From assembly GCA_023390815.1 (NCBI GenBank), contig JAEWCC010000058.1:11156-75155 (forward strand): a DNA stretch of 64,000 nt. Direction: 5' to 3'. Shown here piece after piece: positions 15,767 to 23,599 of the stretch (the first letter of the stretch is position 1; each line of letters begins with the position of its first letter). Origin of the DNA: Bacillota bacterium. GTDB taxonomy: Bacteria; Bacillota; Clostridia; Christensenellales; SZUA-584. A program made the translations under genes and the position numbers. The notes below the pieces were generated by a model. It saw only the letters and a program-made list of their open reading frames with translations, was not told where the DNA came from and made no database searches.

Positions 15767-16570
15767 TTACGGAATTTCAGGATATTCAGCGGCCGGTTGT
15801 GGTTGCTTCTTTTCGGGCCAAAGCATATATAGTGAACCCAACACCAGCAGCGCAGTCAGCACGCAGGCGAACCATGGGATACAAAAGACCGCGGCAGCGA
15901 CCATGGCAATCCCCAGCCGGAGGCGTTTCTTCCTCCCGAGACTCAGTCCCGCGATCCCTAGAATACCGCCTGTTGTTCCCAATATACCGCATATCAGCAA
16001 GTAGACTCCCATAGACAACTGTGATGGATACAAATCGGAGAGGCCTTTATCGGGATGATAGGTGCTTACCTGAAATAGTCCTAAGAACAGGGCCAGGAGC
16101 GATGCGATGATCGCAAAGGTACATGTGGTGACGCTGATTACGGCAACCGCCGCCGGACGGGAGTGCGCGTTTGCCGATTGCGGTATACCCGGTTGCCTGC
16201 CCGCTGAGATGAACGCCAATACCCCGCAGACAATAAAGAGGACTGTGGAAATAACGCCGACGATTGTGAAAATGCATAGTACGGCGGATGCCACGAACAA
16301 CGCGCCGGAGAGCCGGGCTTTCCGGCGCAGCAGCACGCTGCCCGCAATGCCCAGCCCCGCGCCAATCGTACAGAGCGCGGACGGGACGAGAAAGAAAACG
16401 TCGCCGGTTTCCAGCGGCTTGGCCATTTGCGCCTCATAGGCTTCCTGATCGACAGGCGCAAATTCACCGAATTTGGCCCAACTGAAGCCGATCTGAAAGC
16501 TCAGATAGGCGCAGAACAGGGCAAGCAAGACCGCAATGATGGAGATAACTAAGCCTGCCGTTCTCATCAT
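15767..16570 (-). CDS. membrane protein, internally duplicated, DUF4064-like
   Basis: A 267-residue membrane protein made of two similar four-helix halves. Each half has a Gly/Ile-rich segment (GAGLGIAGSVLL; TGGILGIAGLSLG) followed by a basic loop (RRKARLSGAL; RKKRLRLGIA). The pattern resembles the DUF4064 proteins seen downstream as single units at 16867 and 17384, so this gene may be a fused duplicate. GAGGAGG precedes the ATG. Function unknown. Confidence 0.65.
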   Translation of the reverse strand: MMRTAGLVISIIAVLLALFCAYLSFQIGFSWAKFGEFAPVDQEAYEAQMAKPLETGDVFFLVPSALCTIGAGLGIAGSVLLRRKARLSGALFVASAVLCIFTIVGVISTVLFIVCGVLAFISAGRQPGIPQSANAHSRPAAVAVISVTTCTFAIIASLLALFLGLFQVSTYHPDKGLSDLYPSQLSMGVYLLICGILGTTGGILGIAGLSLGRKKRLRLGIAMVAAAVFCIPWFACVLTALLVLGSLYMLWPEKKQPQPAAEYPEIP

Positions 16571-16579
16571 TTATCCTCC

Positions 16580-16874
16580 TCACTGTTGTGTTGCGCCCAG
16601 GGCTTGATTCGGTTGCAGATACGAATCAGGTAAGTCCAGACTGAGTATCGCGGAGATCATCAGCAGTCTCCTTGCGACACGGCGCTGCCGCATGAGGGTC
16701 GTGCAGCCGACGATACCGCAAACACCGCTGACGGAACACCAAGTTGAAGCGATCGTAAAAAACAAAAATATACCCATATCGAGGCGAGCAAACGGGTACT
16801 GCAAGGAGCGTCAGGCCAACCAGCAAATAAATAATGCCGATAAAAATGGCGGATCTGTGGGCGGCTCTAATCAT
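16580..16874 (-). pseudogene. decayed DUF4064-like membrane protein gene
   Basis: A remnant of the same small membrane protein family. The first part (ATG 16874, overlapping the stop of the preceding gene) encodes one membrane span, IFIGIIYLLVGLTLLA. The matching continuation is in another frame from about 16800 onward (GIFLFFTIASTW, VCGIVGCTTLMRQRRVARRLL), so a frameshift lies near 16800. The last membrane span found in the intact neighbour is missing before the stop at 16580. It lies between two intact members, consistent with a tandem array in which one copy has decayed. Confidence 0.55.
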
Positions 16875-17238
16875 GATCTGCCTTCGTTTTGTCCTCTTCC
16901 TCCGGCCATTGCGGGACAGCGCGGTTTCGGGCGGTCAGGAAAAGCATGAAGAAAGCAAGGCCGAATATCGTTCCGGTCAGAGCGAAAAAGGGCAGCCCCA
17001 GAATACCCGCCAGAAGCATCAGCGTGCGCCCGGCGCGTGAATGGCGGGGCAGAACGAGCCCGCCTGCAATGCCGCATAACCCGCTGGCGATGAACAGCGC
17101 ACCGCACAGCGGAAAAGCAAAGAAGGTTACGAAATCGGAGGCGCCGTATTCGCCCCACAAGAGTATGAATGACAGGATACCGAATATCAGAATGATGACG
17201 CCGCTGACGATTGAGATGATTCTGCTGGTTTTATACAT
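16867..17238 (-). CDS. small DUF4064-like membrane protein
   Basis: 123 residues with four hydrophobic segments (IISIVSGVIILIFGILSFIL; FAFPLCGALFIASGLCGIAG; LMLLAGILGLPFFALTG; FGLAFFMLFLTA) and an acidic C-terminus. I start at ATG 17238 because AAGGGG is correctly spaced for it; the ATG at 17244 would be almost on top of that site. It is first in a run with the decayed copy and the duplicated protein. Function unknown. Confidence 0.65.
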   Translation of the reverse strand: MYKTSRIISIVSGVIILIFGILSFILLWGEYGASDFVTFFAFPLCGALFIASGLCGIAGGLVLPRHSRAGRTLMLLAGILGLPFFALTGTIFGLAFFMLFLTARNRAVPQWPEEEDKTKADHD

Positions 17239-17337
17239 CGCCATCCCCTTGCAGTTGGTTTGTTAGTTAACCGCATTCTTTTTAAATCTATGTTGGCATC
17301 ATTATATTCCAAATGAACCCATATAACAAGCGAGGCA

Positions 17338-17370
17338 AATAGAAACGCACCCGACCGAGGACGGGTGCGT
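17338..17370 (-). terminator. intrinsic terminator for the 17384 gene
   Basis: Perfect 9-base stem (ACGCACCCG with CGGGTGCGT). Read on the minus strand it is followed by TTTCTATTT, ending transcripts from the DUF4064 gene. Confidence 0.65.
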
Positions 17371-17383
17371 ATGCGATTCGGTG

Positions 17384-17866
17384 TTATTCCTGTGGTTTGC
17401 GGTCGACGGGTGCCTGCTGGGGCACGGCGGGCGGATATGGTGTTGTCTGCGGGGGATACGGATATTGGGGCGGGTAAGGATATTGCGGGGGATAGCCGTA
17501 CGCGGGTATGGGCTCTTTCTCCTTCAGCAATGCGAATATGGCGGATAGTATGAACAGAATGGAGAACGTGAGCACGGCGGCAACAATGAACATGATACCA
17601 CCAGCCGTGTTCTTCTTTTTGACGATGATGCCGCCCGTAAGGCCTAGTGCACCGGCTGTGACACCGAGGATCCCGAGGATCAGATAAGTTGTAGAAATGA
17701 ATGAAGGGAAACTGTTGTAAAAGCCGTCGAATGCACCGGAGTAATCTAAGTCGCCAAAGAACAGGGAGCCATCGGCAAAAAAGGCACCAAGGACGATGAA
17801 CATAATGCCTGAAAGAATGGCGATCGCGCCACCCACGATACCCAGTATCATACTGGCTGTCTTCAT
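17384..17866 (-). CDS. DUF4064-like membrane protein with proline-rich tail
   Basis: 160 residues: four membrane segments starting MKTASMILGIVGGAIAILSG, then a cytosolic or exposed C-terminal tail built of YPPQYPYPPQ repeats and further prolines. GGGAGGT is positioned before the ATG at 17866; the longer frame to 17977 lacks a start signal. A TGGTATAATACCA palindrome lies upstream. Function unknown; related to the genes at 15767-17238. Confidence 0.7.
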   Translation of the reverse strand: MKTASMILGIVGGAIAILSGIMFIVLGAFFADGSLFFGDLDYSGAFDGFYNSFPSFISTTYLILGILGVTAGALGLTGGIIVKKKNTAGGIMFIVAAVLTFSILFILSAIFALLKEKEPIPAYGYPPQYPYPPQYPYPPQTTPYPPAVPQQAPVDRKPQE

Positions 17867-17922
17867 AAAAACCTCCCGCTCAACTGTTTGATCGCAGTTC
17901 GGAATCTGCGCGATGTAATTGT

Positions 17923-17947
17923 TGGTATAATACCATACCATATTATA
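17923..17947 (-). promoter_or_regulatory. palindrome and candidate -10 upstream of the 17384 gene
   Basis: A perfect 13-base palindrome (TGGTATAATACCA, 17923-17935) lies about 60 bases upstream of the start. A minus-strand TATAAT at 17947-17942 is adjacent. Together they look like a promoter with a repressor site at its start point; no convincing -35 was found. Confidence 0.35.
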
Positions 17948-18030
17948 ATCCGTGTGATAGAATGTGGCAAGCGGCATCCGGACAGAAAGATACCCGCAGG
18001 AATGCGGGCAGCAGGCCGGTATAAGATTTT

Positions 18031-18065
18031 GTCATTCTGAGGGTGCGGAGCAGCCTCAGAATGAC
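18031..18065. repeat. 12-bp inverted repeat, dispersed-repeat-like
   Basis: GTCATTCTGAGG and CCTCAGAATGAC pair perfectly over an 11-base loop. The GTCATTCTGAG core resembles small dispersed palindromic repeats of other genomes. It lies between two minus-strand genes and is not followed by a good T run. Confidence 0.55.
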
Positions 18066-18122
18066 AACAGCGGTTTTCCTCAATCCAACCCCGCGCTAAC
18101 GGGTGTAATGAGCCGACGGGAA

Positions 18123-18665
18123 TTACCCCTCTGTGACTTTTTGTTCGCGCTTGAGCCGGCGGATCTGCCGGTTCATCTGCGCGAACAGGAAAGCAAACAG
18201 GATGAACAACCAGACAACAATGCCCGCAAGCACCAGGTTAATGACGGATATGGGCGGCGTCAGGCCGGTTACGAGGTTGACGGCGAACGCGATAAACTCC
18301 AGTACAAGGAACGCGCACCAGAACGTGCGCACCCTGCGGTAGTGCGCAATACGCGAGGTATTATCCGAATAAAGCTCGAACGGACCGTCCGCCGCTTTCT
18401 TGCGGAAGTATACCCAGCGCAGATATGTCGCGACACACTCCGCGCCTGTTTCCTCCACAAAGGCAATGTAGCGCCTGCTTTCGGGATGCGTCGCCAGATG
18501 ATCCAAAAGTTCGATCCGGTAGACGTATTCACCCGGCGTGGTTTCCTCCAGCACGTAACGGCACCACGAGTAATCCGTCATCGACAGACCTTTTGCGGCG
18601 AGCGCGTTGAGCCATTTCTCTTCTCTTTCATAGTTCCAATAAGCTTTGCGTATTACATGTTTCAT
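18123..18665 (-). CDS. DUF2812 domain-containing membrane protein
   Basis: A 180-residue protein of the DUF2812 family, which in Firmicutes typically accompanies a PadR regulator. The N-terminal half is soluble and rich in Trp/Tyr (AYWNYEREEKWLNALAAKGL, EYVYRIELLD, YLRWVYFRKK). Two membrane spans follow (WCAFLVLEFIAFAVNLVTG; INLVLAGIVVWLFILFAFLF), then a basic tail. Its ATG overlaps the PadR stop by one base, so the two are translationally coupled. It may be an accessory or target of the regulator; its biochemical role is unknown. Confidence 0.85.
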   Translation of the reverse strand: MKHVIRKAYWNYEREEKWLNALAAKGLSMTDYSWCRYVLEETTPGEYVYRIELLDHLATHPESRRYIAFVEETGAECVATYLRWVYFRKKAADGPFELYSDNTSRIAHYRRVRTFWCAFLVLEFIAFAVNLVTGLTPPISVINLVLAGIVVWLFILFAFLFAQMNRQIRRLKREQKVTEG

Positions 18666-18985
18666 TACATTGCACCTCCTGCGATGCTCCGGCCATTACC
18701 AATCAGCTCCTCCAGTCGTCGGATCTCCGTCTCCACGGCCGTCCGCCCCTGCGGTGTGATCGAATACTCTTTTTTGCGATCACCCTCCGGGCTGCCACAT
18801 GGCGTGATCCAGCCCTTTTCCACGAGCGTTGAAAGCGCGCCGTATAACGTGCCTGCGCCGAGCGCCACGCGCCCACTGCTGAGCGACTGTACGCGTTGCA
18901 TGATGCCATAGCCGTGCAGCGGCTGATAAAGCGCCAGCAGGATGTAGTAAACCGCTTCGGTCAGGGCACCTGATGTTTCCGCCAT
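18665..18985 (-). CDS. PadR family transcriptional regulator
   Basis: A 106-residue winged-helix repressor. It shows the family pattern: YYILLALYQPLHGYGIMQRV, then GTLYGALSTLVEKGWI (recognition helix and wing) and the KKEYSITPQGR hairpin. AGGAGGAG lies before the ATG. It heads the two-gene unit with DUF2812. Tandem palindromes overlap its promoter (19010-19089), suggesting autoregulation. Many PadR regulators respond to small phenolics or antibiotics; the ligand here is unknown. Confidence 0.93.
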   Translation of the reverse strand: MAETSGALTEAVYYILLALYQPLHGYGIMQRVQSLSSGRVALGAGTLYGALSTLVEKGWITPCGSPEGDRKKEYSITPQGRTAVETEIRRLEELIGNGRSIAGGAM

Positions 18986-19009
18986 AATTTCTCCTCCTAT
19001 ATCAGTATT

Positions 19010-19089
19010 CGTTATAACGGAAATTGTTATAACGTTATGCGATATATCGTCTTACGATATAATATATCGGCTGACGATATATTTGTCAA
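19010..19089 (-). promoter_or_regulatory. PadR promoter with two pairs of tandem palindromes
   Basis: On the minus strand, TTGACA (19089-19084) and TATATT (19066-19061) are 17 bases apart. Two 15-base palindromes, TATCGT-CTT-ACGATA (19045-19059) and TATCGG-CTG-ACGATA (19065-19079), are exactly 20 bases apart, on the same helix face; the second occupies the promoter spacer. Two copies of GTTATAAC (19011-19018 and 19026-19033) follow in the leader. Probable operators for the PadR protein and perhaps a second regulator. Confidence 0.65.
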
Positions 19090-19164
19090 CAGGTTTTTAT
19101 AATAATTTTTGAGCGGCTTCGAGCGTATATTTGACGTAGCATGGCAGAAAAACGGAGGATTGAT

Positions 19165-19623
19165 ATGACAAAAACAAGACGCGTCAGCGGACAGAACATG
19201 GACAGCGGTGCAGGCTTCGCATACGCAGCGCGTAAAGACGAAGATTGGGAGATTGACTTGGACGCGATTCAGGCTCGTGTCGATACCTACCTCGCACAAG
19301 CGGCGGAAACAGGGCGGTACAGCATATCTGGGTTGTGCATTGCGTTAAACATTACACGCGAAACACTGCGCCTGTGGCGCATGGGGTATGTGAGCGTCCC
19401 GGACGAGCAGAGCGCGCGCGTGCTGCCGAACCCTGCGCTTGCGGATGTGGTGGCGCGCGCGGAGCTTTACGTGCAGCGCTACTGGGAGGAATGCGACGAA
19501 TCCAAAATGCAGAGCAAGCACACGAAGCTGCTTGAAAGCGCAGGCGTCATGGGGGAAGGCGCAAAGCGCCCTCAGCGCGTGCCGCCGTTTGAGCTGGGCA
19601 GCCTCAAAAAGTACAGCCGATAG
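19165..19623 (+). CDS. HTH protein resembling phage terminase small subunits
   Basis: A 152-residue soluble protein with a helix-turn-helix-like segment (SISGLCIALNITRETLRLWR) in its middle, as in small terminase subunits that recognise phage DNA. No other phage gene is nearby, so this is a single orphan, either a prophage relic or a repurposed DNA-binding protein. The ATG at 19165 is chosen because GGAGG is well placed; the in-frame ATG at 19141 is not. A terminator follows at 19646. Confidence 0.55.
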   Translation: MTKTRRVSGQNMDSGAGFAYAARKDEDWEIDLDAIQARVDTYLAQAAETGRYSISGLCIALNITRETLRLWRMGYVSVPDEQSARVLPNPALADVVARAELYVQRYWEECDESKMQSKHTKLLESAGVMGEGAKRPQRVPPFELGSLKKYSR

Positions 19624-19645
19624 AAGGAAGAGCGTTCAGCGACGA

Positions 19646-19671
19646 AGCCGTGGTAAGATGCCGCGGCTTTT
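19646..19671 (+). terminator. intrinsic terminator
   Basis: AGCCGTGG and CCGCGGCT (one wobble) with a 7-base loop and TTTT. It ends the HTH gene transcript. Confidence 0.7.
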
Positions 19672-19681
19672 CATATTAGGG

Positions 19682-19710
19682 TTGACTTAAAATTTATATA
19701 CCCCTATGAT
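19682..19710 (+). promoter_or_regulatory. promoter for the MATE transporter gene
   Basis: TTGACT (19682-19687), a 17-base spacer and TATGAT (19705-19710). The -10 overlaps the most upstream ATG of the reading frame (19706), which therefore cannot be the start, supporting 19760. Confidence 0.6.
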
Positions 19711-19759
19711 GAATTGGTCGGAGGTACGCTCGCGGCAAATTCACAGCACCGGGGAGAAG

Positions 19760-21148
19760 ATGGACAACAAACGACTTACACTGATGGAAAGCGCGCCCGT
19801 AAGGAGCGCGATATTAAAGCTCGCATTGCCGACAATGCTGGGCATGGCCGTGCAGGTCATCTATAATCTGACCGATACGATCTATATCGGACAGCTGCAA
19901 AACAAGGACTTGGTAGCAGCGGTATCCCTTGTAATTCCGCTTTTCATGGCAATACAGGCGTTCGGCAGCATATTTGCCGTAGGTACCGGCAGCTATATCT
20001 CGCGCAAACTGGGCGAAAAGAACTTTGCCGAAGCACGGCATGCCAATTCGGTAGCGGTTTACTCTTCCGCGGTGCTTGGCGTGGTATTTACGGTGCTGAC
20101 GCTAGCGTTGAGCGACCCGTTGCTTCGCCTTATCGGTACCAGCACGGATACGTTTGCACCCACAAAAGAGTACTATATGATCATTGCGGCATTCTCCACG
20201 ATGCTGACGCTGCAGGTGAGCCTTGTGGGACTTGTGCGCAGCGAAGGCGCGACAGGCCGGGCGATGCTCGGCATGGTCATCGGCCTCGGTACCAACATTG
20301 TGCTGGACCCGCTGTTCCTTTTCGTATTCGATATGGGCGTTGCGGGTGTCGCGTGGGCCACGGTAATCGGCAACGTACTGGGCACGCTGTATTATGTGCT
20401 GCACTTTCTGTCAAAAAAGACGGTGCTGTCTATCCGTTTCAACGATTTCAAGCCCACCAAACGTATATTTGCCGAATCGTTTAAGATCGGGCTGCCGGCC
20501 GCGCTGAGCACGCTTGTCATGAGCGTTTCGATGGCGTTGTCCAACATACTCGCGAAAAGCTACAATGACTTTATCGTGGCGGGCAATGGCGCACAGATGC
20601 GCGTGAATAGCATGTGTATTATGCTGATGATCGGGCTCGCGCAGGGATATCAACCGTTCGCGGGCTACAACTACGGCGCGAAGAATTATCATCGCCTTAT
20701 GACAGGCCTTAAGACCACCATGGTATACAATACGATACTCGGGTGCTTCTTTGCGGCGGTGTTCTTGTTGTTCGGACGCGAGATACTGTCTCTGATTCTC
20801 ACAAACCCGGACGAAGTGGCAGCACTCGATGCGGGTGCCAAGATTATCCGTGCCTTCTCACTGGGTGCACCATTTATCGGCATGCAGATGACGATGATGG
20901 TGACTTTCCAGGCATCGGGTAAAGCGGTGCGCGCAATGCTGCTCTCGCTTGGGCGGCAGTGCCTGCTCTATATTCCGCTACTGTTCACCCTCAATACGCT
21001 GTGGGGCTTTGATGGCTATATCTTCGCCCAGCCCATTGCGGATTTTCTTGCAATGGTCGCGGCTCTGCTGATGAGCATATCGTTTCTGCGCGAGATGCAT
21101 GCTTTGCATGTGGAGAAAAATGAAGTGCTGACTGAAAATGCAGGGTAA
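19760..21148 (+). CDS. MATE family multidrug/organic cation exporter
   Basis: A 462-residue polytopic transporter of the MATE family, which exports drugs or metabolites in exchange for sodium or protons. About twelve membrane spans in two repeats are visible. The N-terminus ILKLALPTMLGMAVQVIYNLTDTIYIGQL and GQGYQPFAGYNYGAK-like segment (LAQGYQPFAGYNYGAKN) are characteristic. I use ATG 19760 (MDNKRLTLMES) because the promoter overlaps the upstream candidates. The substrate is unknown. Confidence 0.92.
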   Translation: MDNKRLTLMESAPVRSAILKLALPTMLGMAVQVIYNLTDTIYIGQLQNKDLVAAVSLVIPLFMAIQAFGSIFAVGTGSYISRKLGEKNFAEARHANSVAVYSSAVLGVVFTVLTLALSDPLLRLIGTSTDTFAPTKEYYMIIAAFSTMLTLQVSLVGLVRSEGATGRAMLGMVIGLGTNIVLDPLFLFVFDMGVAGVAWATVIGNVLGTLYYVLHFLSKKTVLSIRFNDFKPTKRIFAESFKIGLPAALSTLVMSVSMALSNILAKSYNDFIVAGNGAQMRVNSMCIMLMIGLAQGYQPFAGYNYGAKNYHRLMTGLKTTMVYNTILGCFFAAVFLLFGREILSLILTNPDEVAALDAGAKIIRAFSLGAPFIGMQMTMMVTFQASGKAVRAMLLSLGRQCLLYIPLLFTLNTLWGFDGYIFAQPIADFLAMVAALLMSISFLREMHALHVEKNEVLTENAG

Positions 21149-21211
21149 ATTGCATAATCCCCGCACGGCGCGGGTAAAATACACTATCATTTGTTTAAGA
21201 AAGGGAAGAGT

Positions 21212-21400
21212 ATGAAAGCAGTGATTGACCGGGATGGATGCATCTCCTGCGGACTATGCGCCGAGACCTGCCCCGAAGTATTCCGCATGGCGGACGACGG
21301 GTTGGCGGAGGTATATGTGGACGAGATTCCTGAGGAAGAAGAGGACTCCGCTTCCGAAGCTGCGGAGGATTGCCCGGTAAACGTGATCTCGGTGGAATGA
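21212..21400 (+). CDS. single-cluster 4Fe-4S ferredoxin
   Basis: A 62-residue ferredoxin, an electron carrier. Cluster ligands lie in CISCGLCAETCP (CX2CX2CX3C pattern) and in the C-terminal EDCPVNVI. A strongly acidic loop (EIPEEEEDSASEAAED) separates them. The ATG at 21212 follows an AAAGGGAAGAG. It stands alone between MATE and the nucleotidase, so its redox partner cannot be named from context. Confidence 0.9.
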   Translation: MKAVIDRDGCISCGLCAETCPEVFRMADDGLAEVYVDEIPEEEEDSASEAAEDCPVNVISVE

Positions 21401-21440
21401 CCGGCGGGAAATAAAGACTGGCAACCGCATAACAAAATTA

Positions 21441-21471
21441 ATACGCCCTGCCGCGCGGCAGGGCGTATTTT
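21441..21471. terminator. bidirectional terminator
   Basis: A perfect 13-base stem (ATACGCCCTGCCG with its complement) and a 2-base loop. TTTT-rich flanks on both strands let it serve the convergent ferredoxin and nucleotidase genes. Confidence 0.85.
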
Positions 21472-21485
21472 CGTATCGGGAAATT

Positions 21486-23441
21486 TCAGCTGGCCGCAGC
21501 CTGCGCCTTCGCCGCCTTGCGCGCGCGGCGCTTCTTCGCACCCCGCACGATCAGCACAATCGCGAGTGCGATGAGGAAGAGCAGGACAGCAACGACGCCG
21601 CAGACGATCCAAGCGAAAGTATTGAACTGCGACAGAATTCCGAATAAGCCGCCGGAGGTGTCCGCCGTCTTGCGGCCCTGCGGCATGGCGTATTTCTCCG
21701 GTATAACGCTGACGCCATCCTTTGGCTCGAAAGACGACAGATAGGAAACGACGGCCTGCCATTCCTTAATTTCGTTGCCTTCATACGTATAGATGATTTG
21801 ATCGTTGAAATCGGTAATCTCCGCGCCCGACGCGTCCTTGGGCGTGATCGAGAGGATGCCGAACGACTTTTCCTTGACATATGCGAGCATCTGGCCGGAA
21901 TACAGGCTGCATACCACGCGGTACAGCCGGTCCGGTTCGATTGCCTCTGTGGTGCCGTCCTCGCGTTCGAGCACCGCGCTCGTTACCTTGTTGAATATCA
22001 GCCGGTTCGGATTATACGTTTCTTTGAGACCCGCGAAATAAAGCTGCGCGTCGGCAAGCAGCCCGGCGACGGAGGCGTCCACCTCGCAGACGTTCTGCAG
22101 CTCCCACCCGTAGAGGTAAACGGAGATCAGCGGATATCCCGATTGTCCGTCCGGTCCGGTACCCAGCGAGAGGATCTTGAATGCGTCCGCCACGGTGATA
22201 TCGCCCTTGTTGATCGTTGCCCGGATGACGCCCACCGGTACGACCGAGACGTCCACGGGCTCGTATTCCTCGCCTTCCGCGTGCCTGACCGCGTAGACAT
22301 ATGAATCGGCGGTGATATCGCCCAGCGCGTAGTCGCCGGGATGATAGTACATGTCGTTGATGTTGGTAAACTGATACGGGGAGTATGCGATCACTTCGTC
22401 GTAGAAATGACCGTAATCCGCGAGGTATTGATCCGCCAGCCCCTTGAAGGCGTCCACTTTGGCGGCAATCTGCGCATTATCCTCAATGGAGTCATCGATC
22501 GCGCGAAGCGAATACCCCTGCACCTGCCAGCCGCCGTTATACGAAAGATCGAGCGAACCCAGATAAGCGCTGTCCGAGCCGCTCGAGACGATCACGGTAT
22601 TATCTACGACAATGGGCTGCTGCAGCACCGTGTGTGAATGGCCGCTTACAATCACGTCGATGCCCGGTACATTCTTGGCAAGCTGCTCATCCTCCGACTC
22701 GGCCACATCCTCCTTGGTACCGGAGTGCGAAATGCAGACGACCAGATCGACCTTCTCCTGCTCCTTCAATATCTTGACCATGCGCTGCGCCGTATCTTTT
22801 ACATCCTCGAAAACGGCAGGCACGGACATGGGCGCAAGTTCGGCGGCTTCCGCGCCCATCAGGCCGAATATGCCGATTTTGCAGCCGCTTTTCTCCGTGA
22901 CGATATACTCCTTAACCCCGTACGCGTCCATTGCGCTCCGCAGCGCATCCGCTTTTGCGTCGCCCTCAGGCACCGAGATATTCGACATCACATAGGGCGG
23001 AAGCGTGTCGCCGCTCTCCACCGCGGCATTGAGGCTGGCCGTAAAGCCGTCGATCGTATAGTCGAACTCGTGGTTGCCCGCAGTCACCGCGTCGTATCCC
23101 ATCATGCCCATCAGCCGCAGTTCGGGCGACTGTGTGGTTTCAACGGTTTGGAACAGCGTACCCATCGTGTAGTCGCCCGCGTCCACGAGCAGCGTTCCCT
23201 GCGGGGCCGCATCGCGCGCTTCCTCAATGGCGGTATAGAGCCGCGCGAATCCGCCCGCTTGGTAGAGCTGCCCGTCCGGACCGGCTACGATGGCCGGTTC
23301 CAGCGAAGCGTGCAGATCATGCGTGAACAGGATGCGGATGGAATCGGAAGGCGCACCCTCGGCCAGCGCAGTGGGGAAAAACACTGACAGAGCCAGTGTC
23401 AATACCAAAAGCACAGACAAAACTTTTTTATGGAGTTTCAT
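21486..23441 (-). CDS. surface-anchored 5'-nucleotidase / metallophosphatase (UshA-like)
   Basis: Extracellular bimetal phosphatase that would dephosphorylate nucleotides for uptake. The 651 residues contain a signal peptide (to about 27), a calcineurin-like domain with LFTHDLHASLEP, GDYTMGT, GNHEFDY and SGHSHT metal-binding motifs, a 5'-nucleotidase C-terminal domain (about 340-530), and a C-terminal membrane span followed by a basic tail (KKRRARKAAK), which anchors it. ATG 23441 is preferred to 23447 because of the spacing from CAGGAG. It converges on the ferredoxin gene. Confidence 0.9.
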   Translation of the reverse strand: MKLHKKVLSVLLVLTLALSVFFPTALAEGAPSDSIRILFTHDLHASLEPAIVAGPDGQLYQAGGFARLYTAIEEARDAAPQGTLLVDAGDYTMGTLFQTVETTQSPELRLMGMMGYDAVTAGNHEFDYTIDGFTASLNAAVESGDTLPPYVMSNISVPEGDAKADALRSAMDAYGVKEYIVTEKSGCKIGIFGLMGAEAAELAPMSVPAVFEDVKDTAQRMVKILKEQEKVDLVVCISHSGTKEDVAESEDEQLAKNVPGIDVIVSGHSHTVLQQPIVVDNTVIVSSGSDSAYLGSLDLSYNGGWQVQGYSLRAIDDSIEDNAQIAAKVDAFKGLADQYLADYGHFYDEVIAYSPYQFTNINDMYYHPGDYALGDITADSYVYAVRHAEGEEYEPVDVSVVPVGVIRATINKGDITVADAFKILSLGTGPDGQSGYPLISVYLYGWELQNVCEVDASVAGLLADAQLYFAGLKETYNPNRLIFNKVTSAVLEREDGTTEAIEPDRLYRVVCSLYSGQMLAYVKEKSFGILSITPKDASGAEITDFNDQIIYTYEGNEIKEWQAVVSYLSSFEPKDGVSVIPEKYAMPQGRKTADTSGGLFGILSQFNTFAWIVCGVVAVLLFLIALAIVLIVRGAKKRRARKAAKAQAAAS

Positions 23442-23599
23442 AATCATGCTCCTGTATAATGTTGAATTAAGAAATCATCAATTGGGACAATTGGATTATA
23501 CACCCGAAAAGGGCATTTATACAATTGTTGTTTCTTATGATGCATTATCATCCTGTCATGGTGCATAATGAGAGGGAATATCATCGGGAGGAAAGAAAG

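Noticed and set aside
17964..18911. Long plus-strand open frame of 315 codons
   Set aside because: It runs opposite the PadR and DUF2812 genes, both recognisable with good start signals; its translation is basic and Cys/His-rich without any family match, as expected of an antisense frame.
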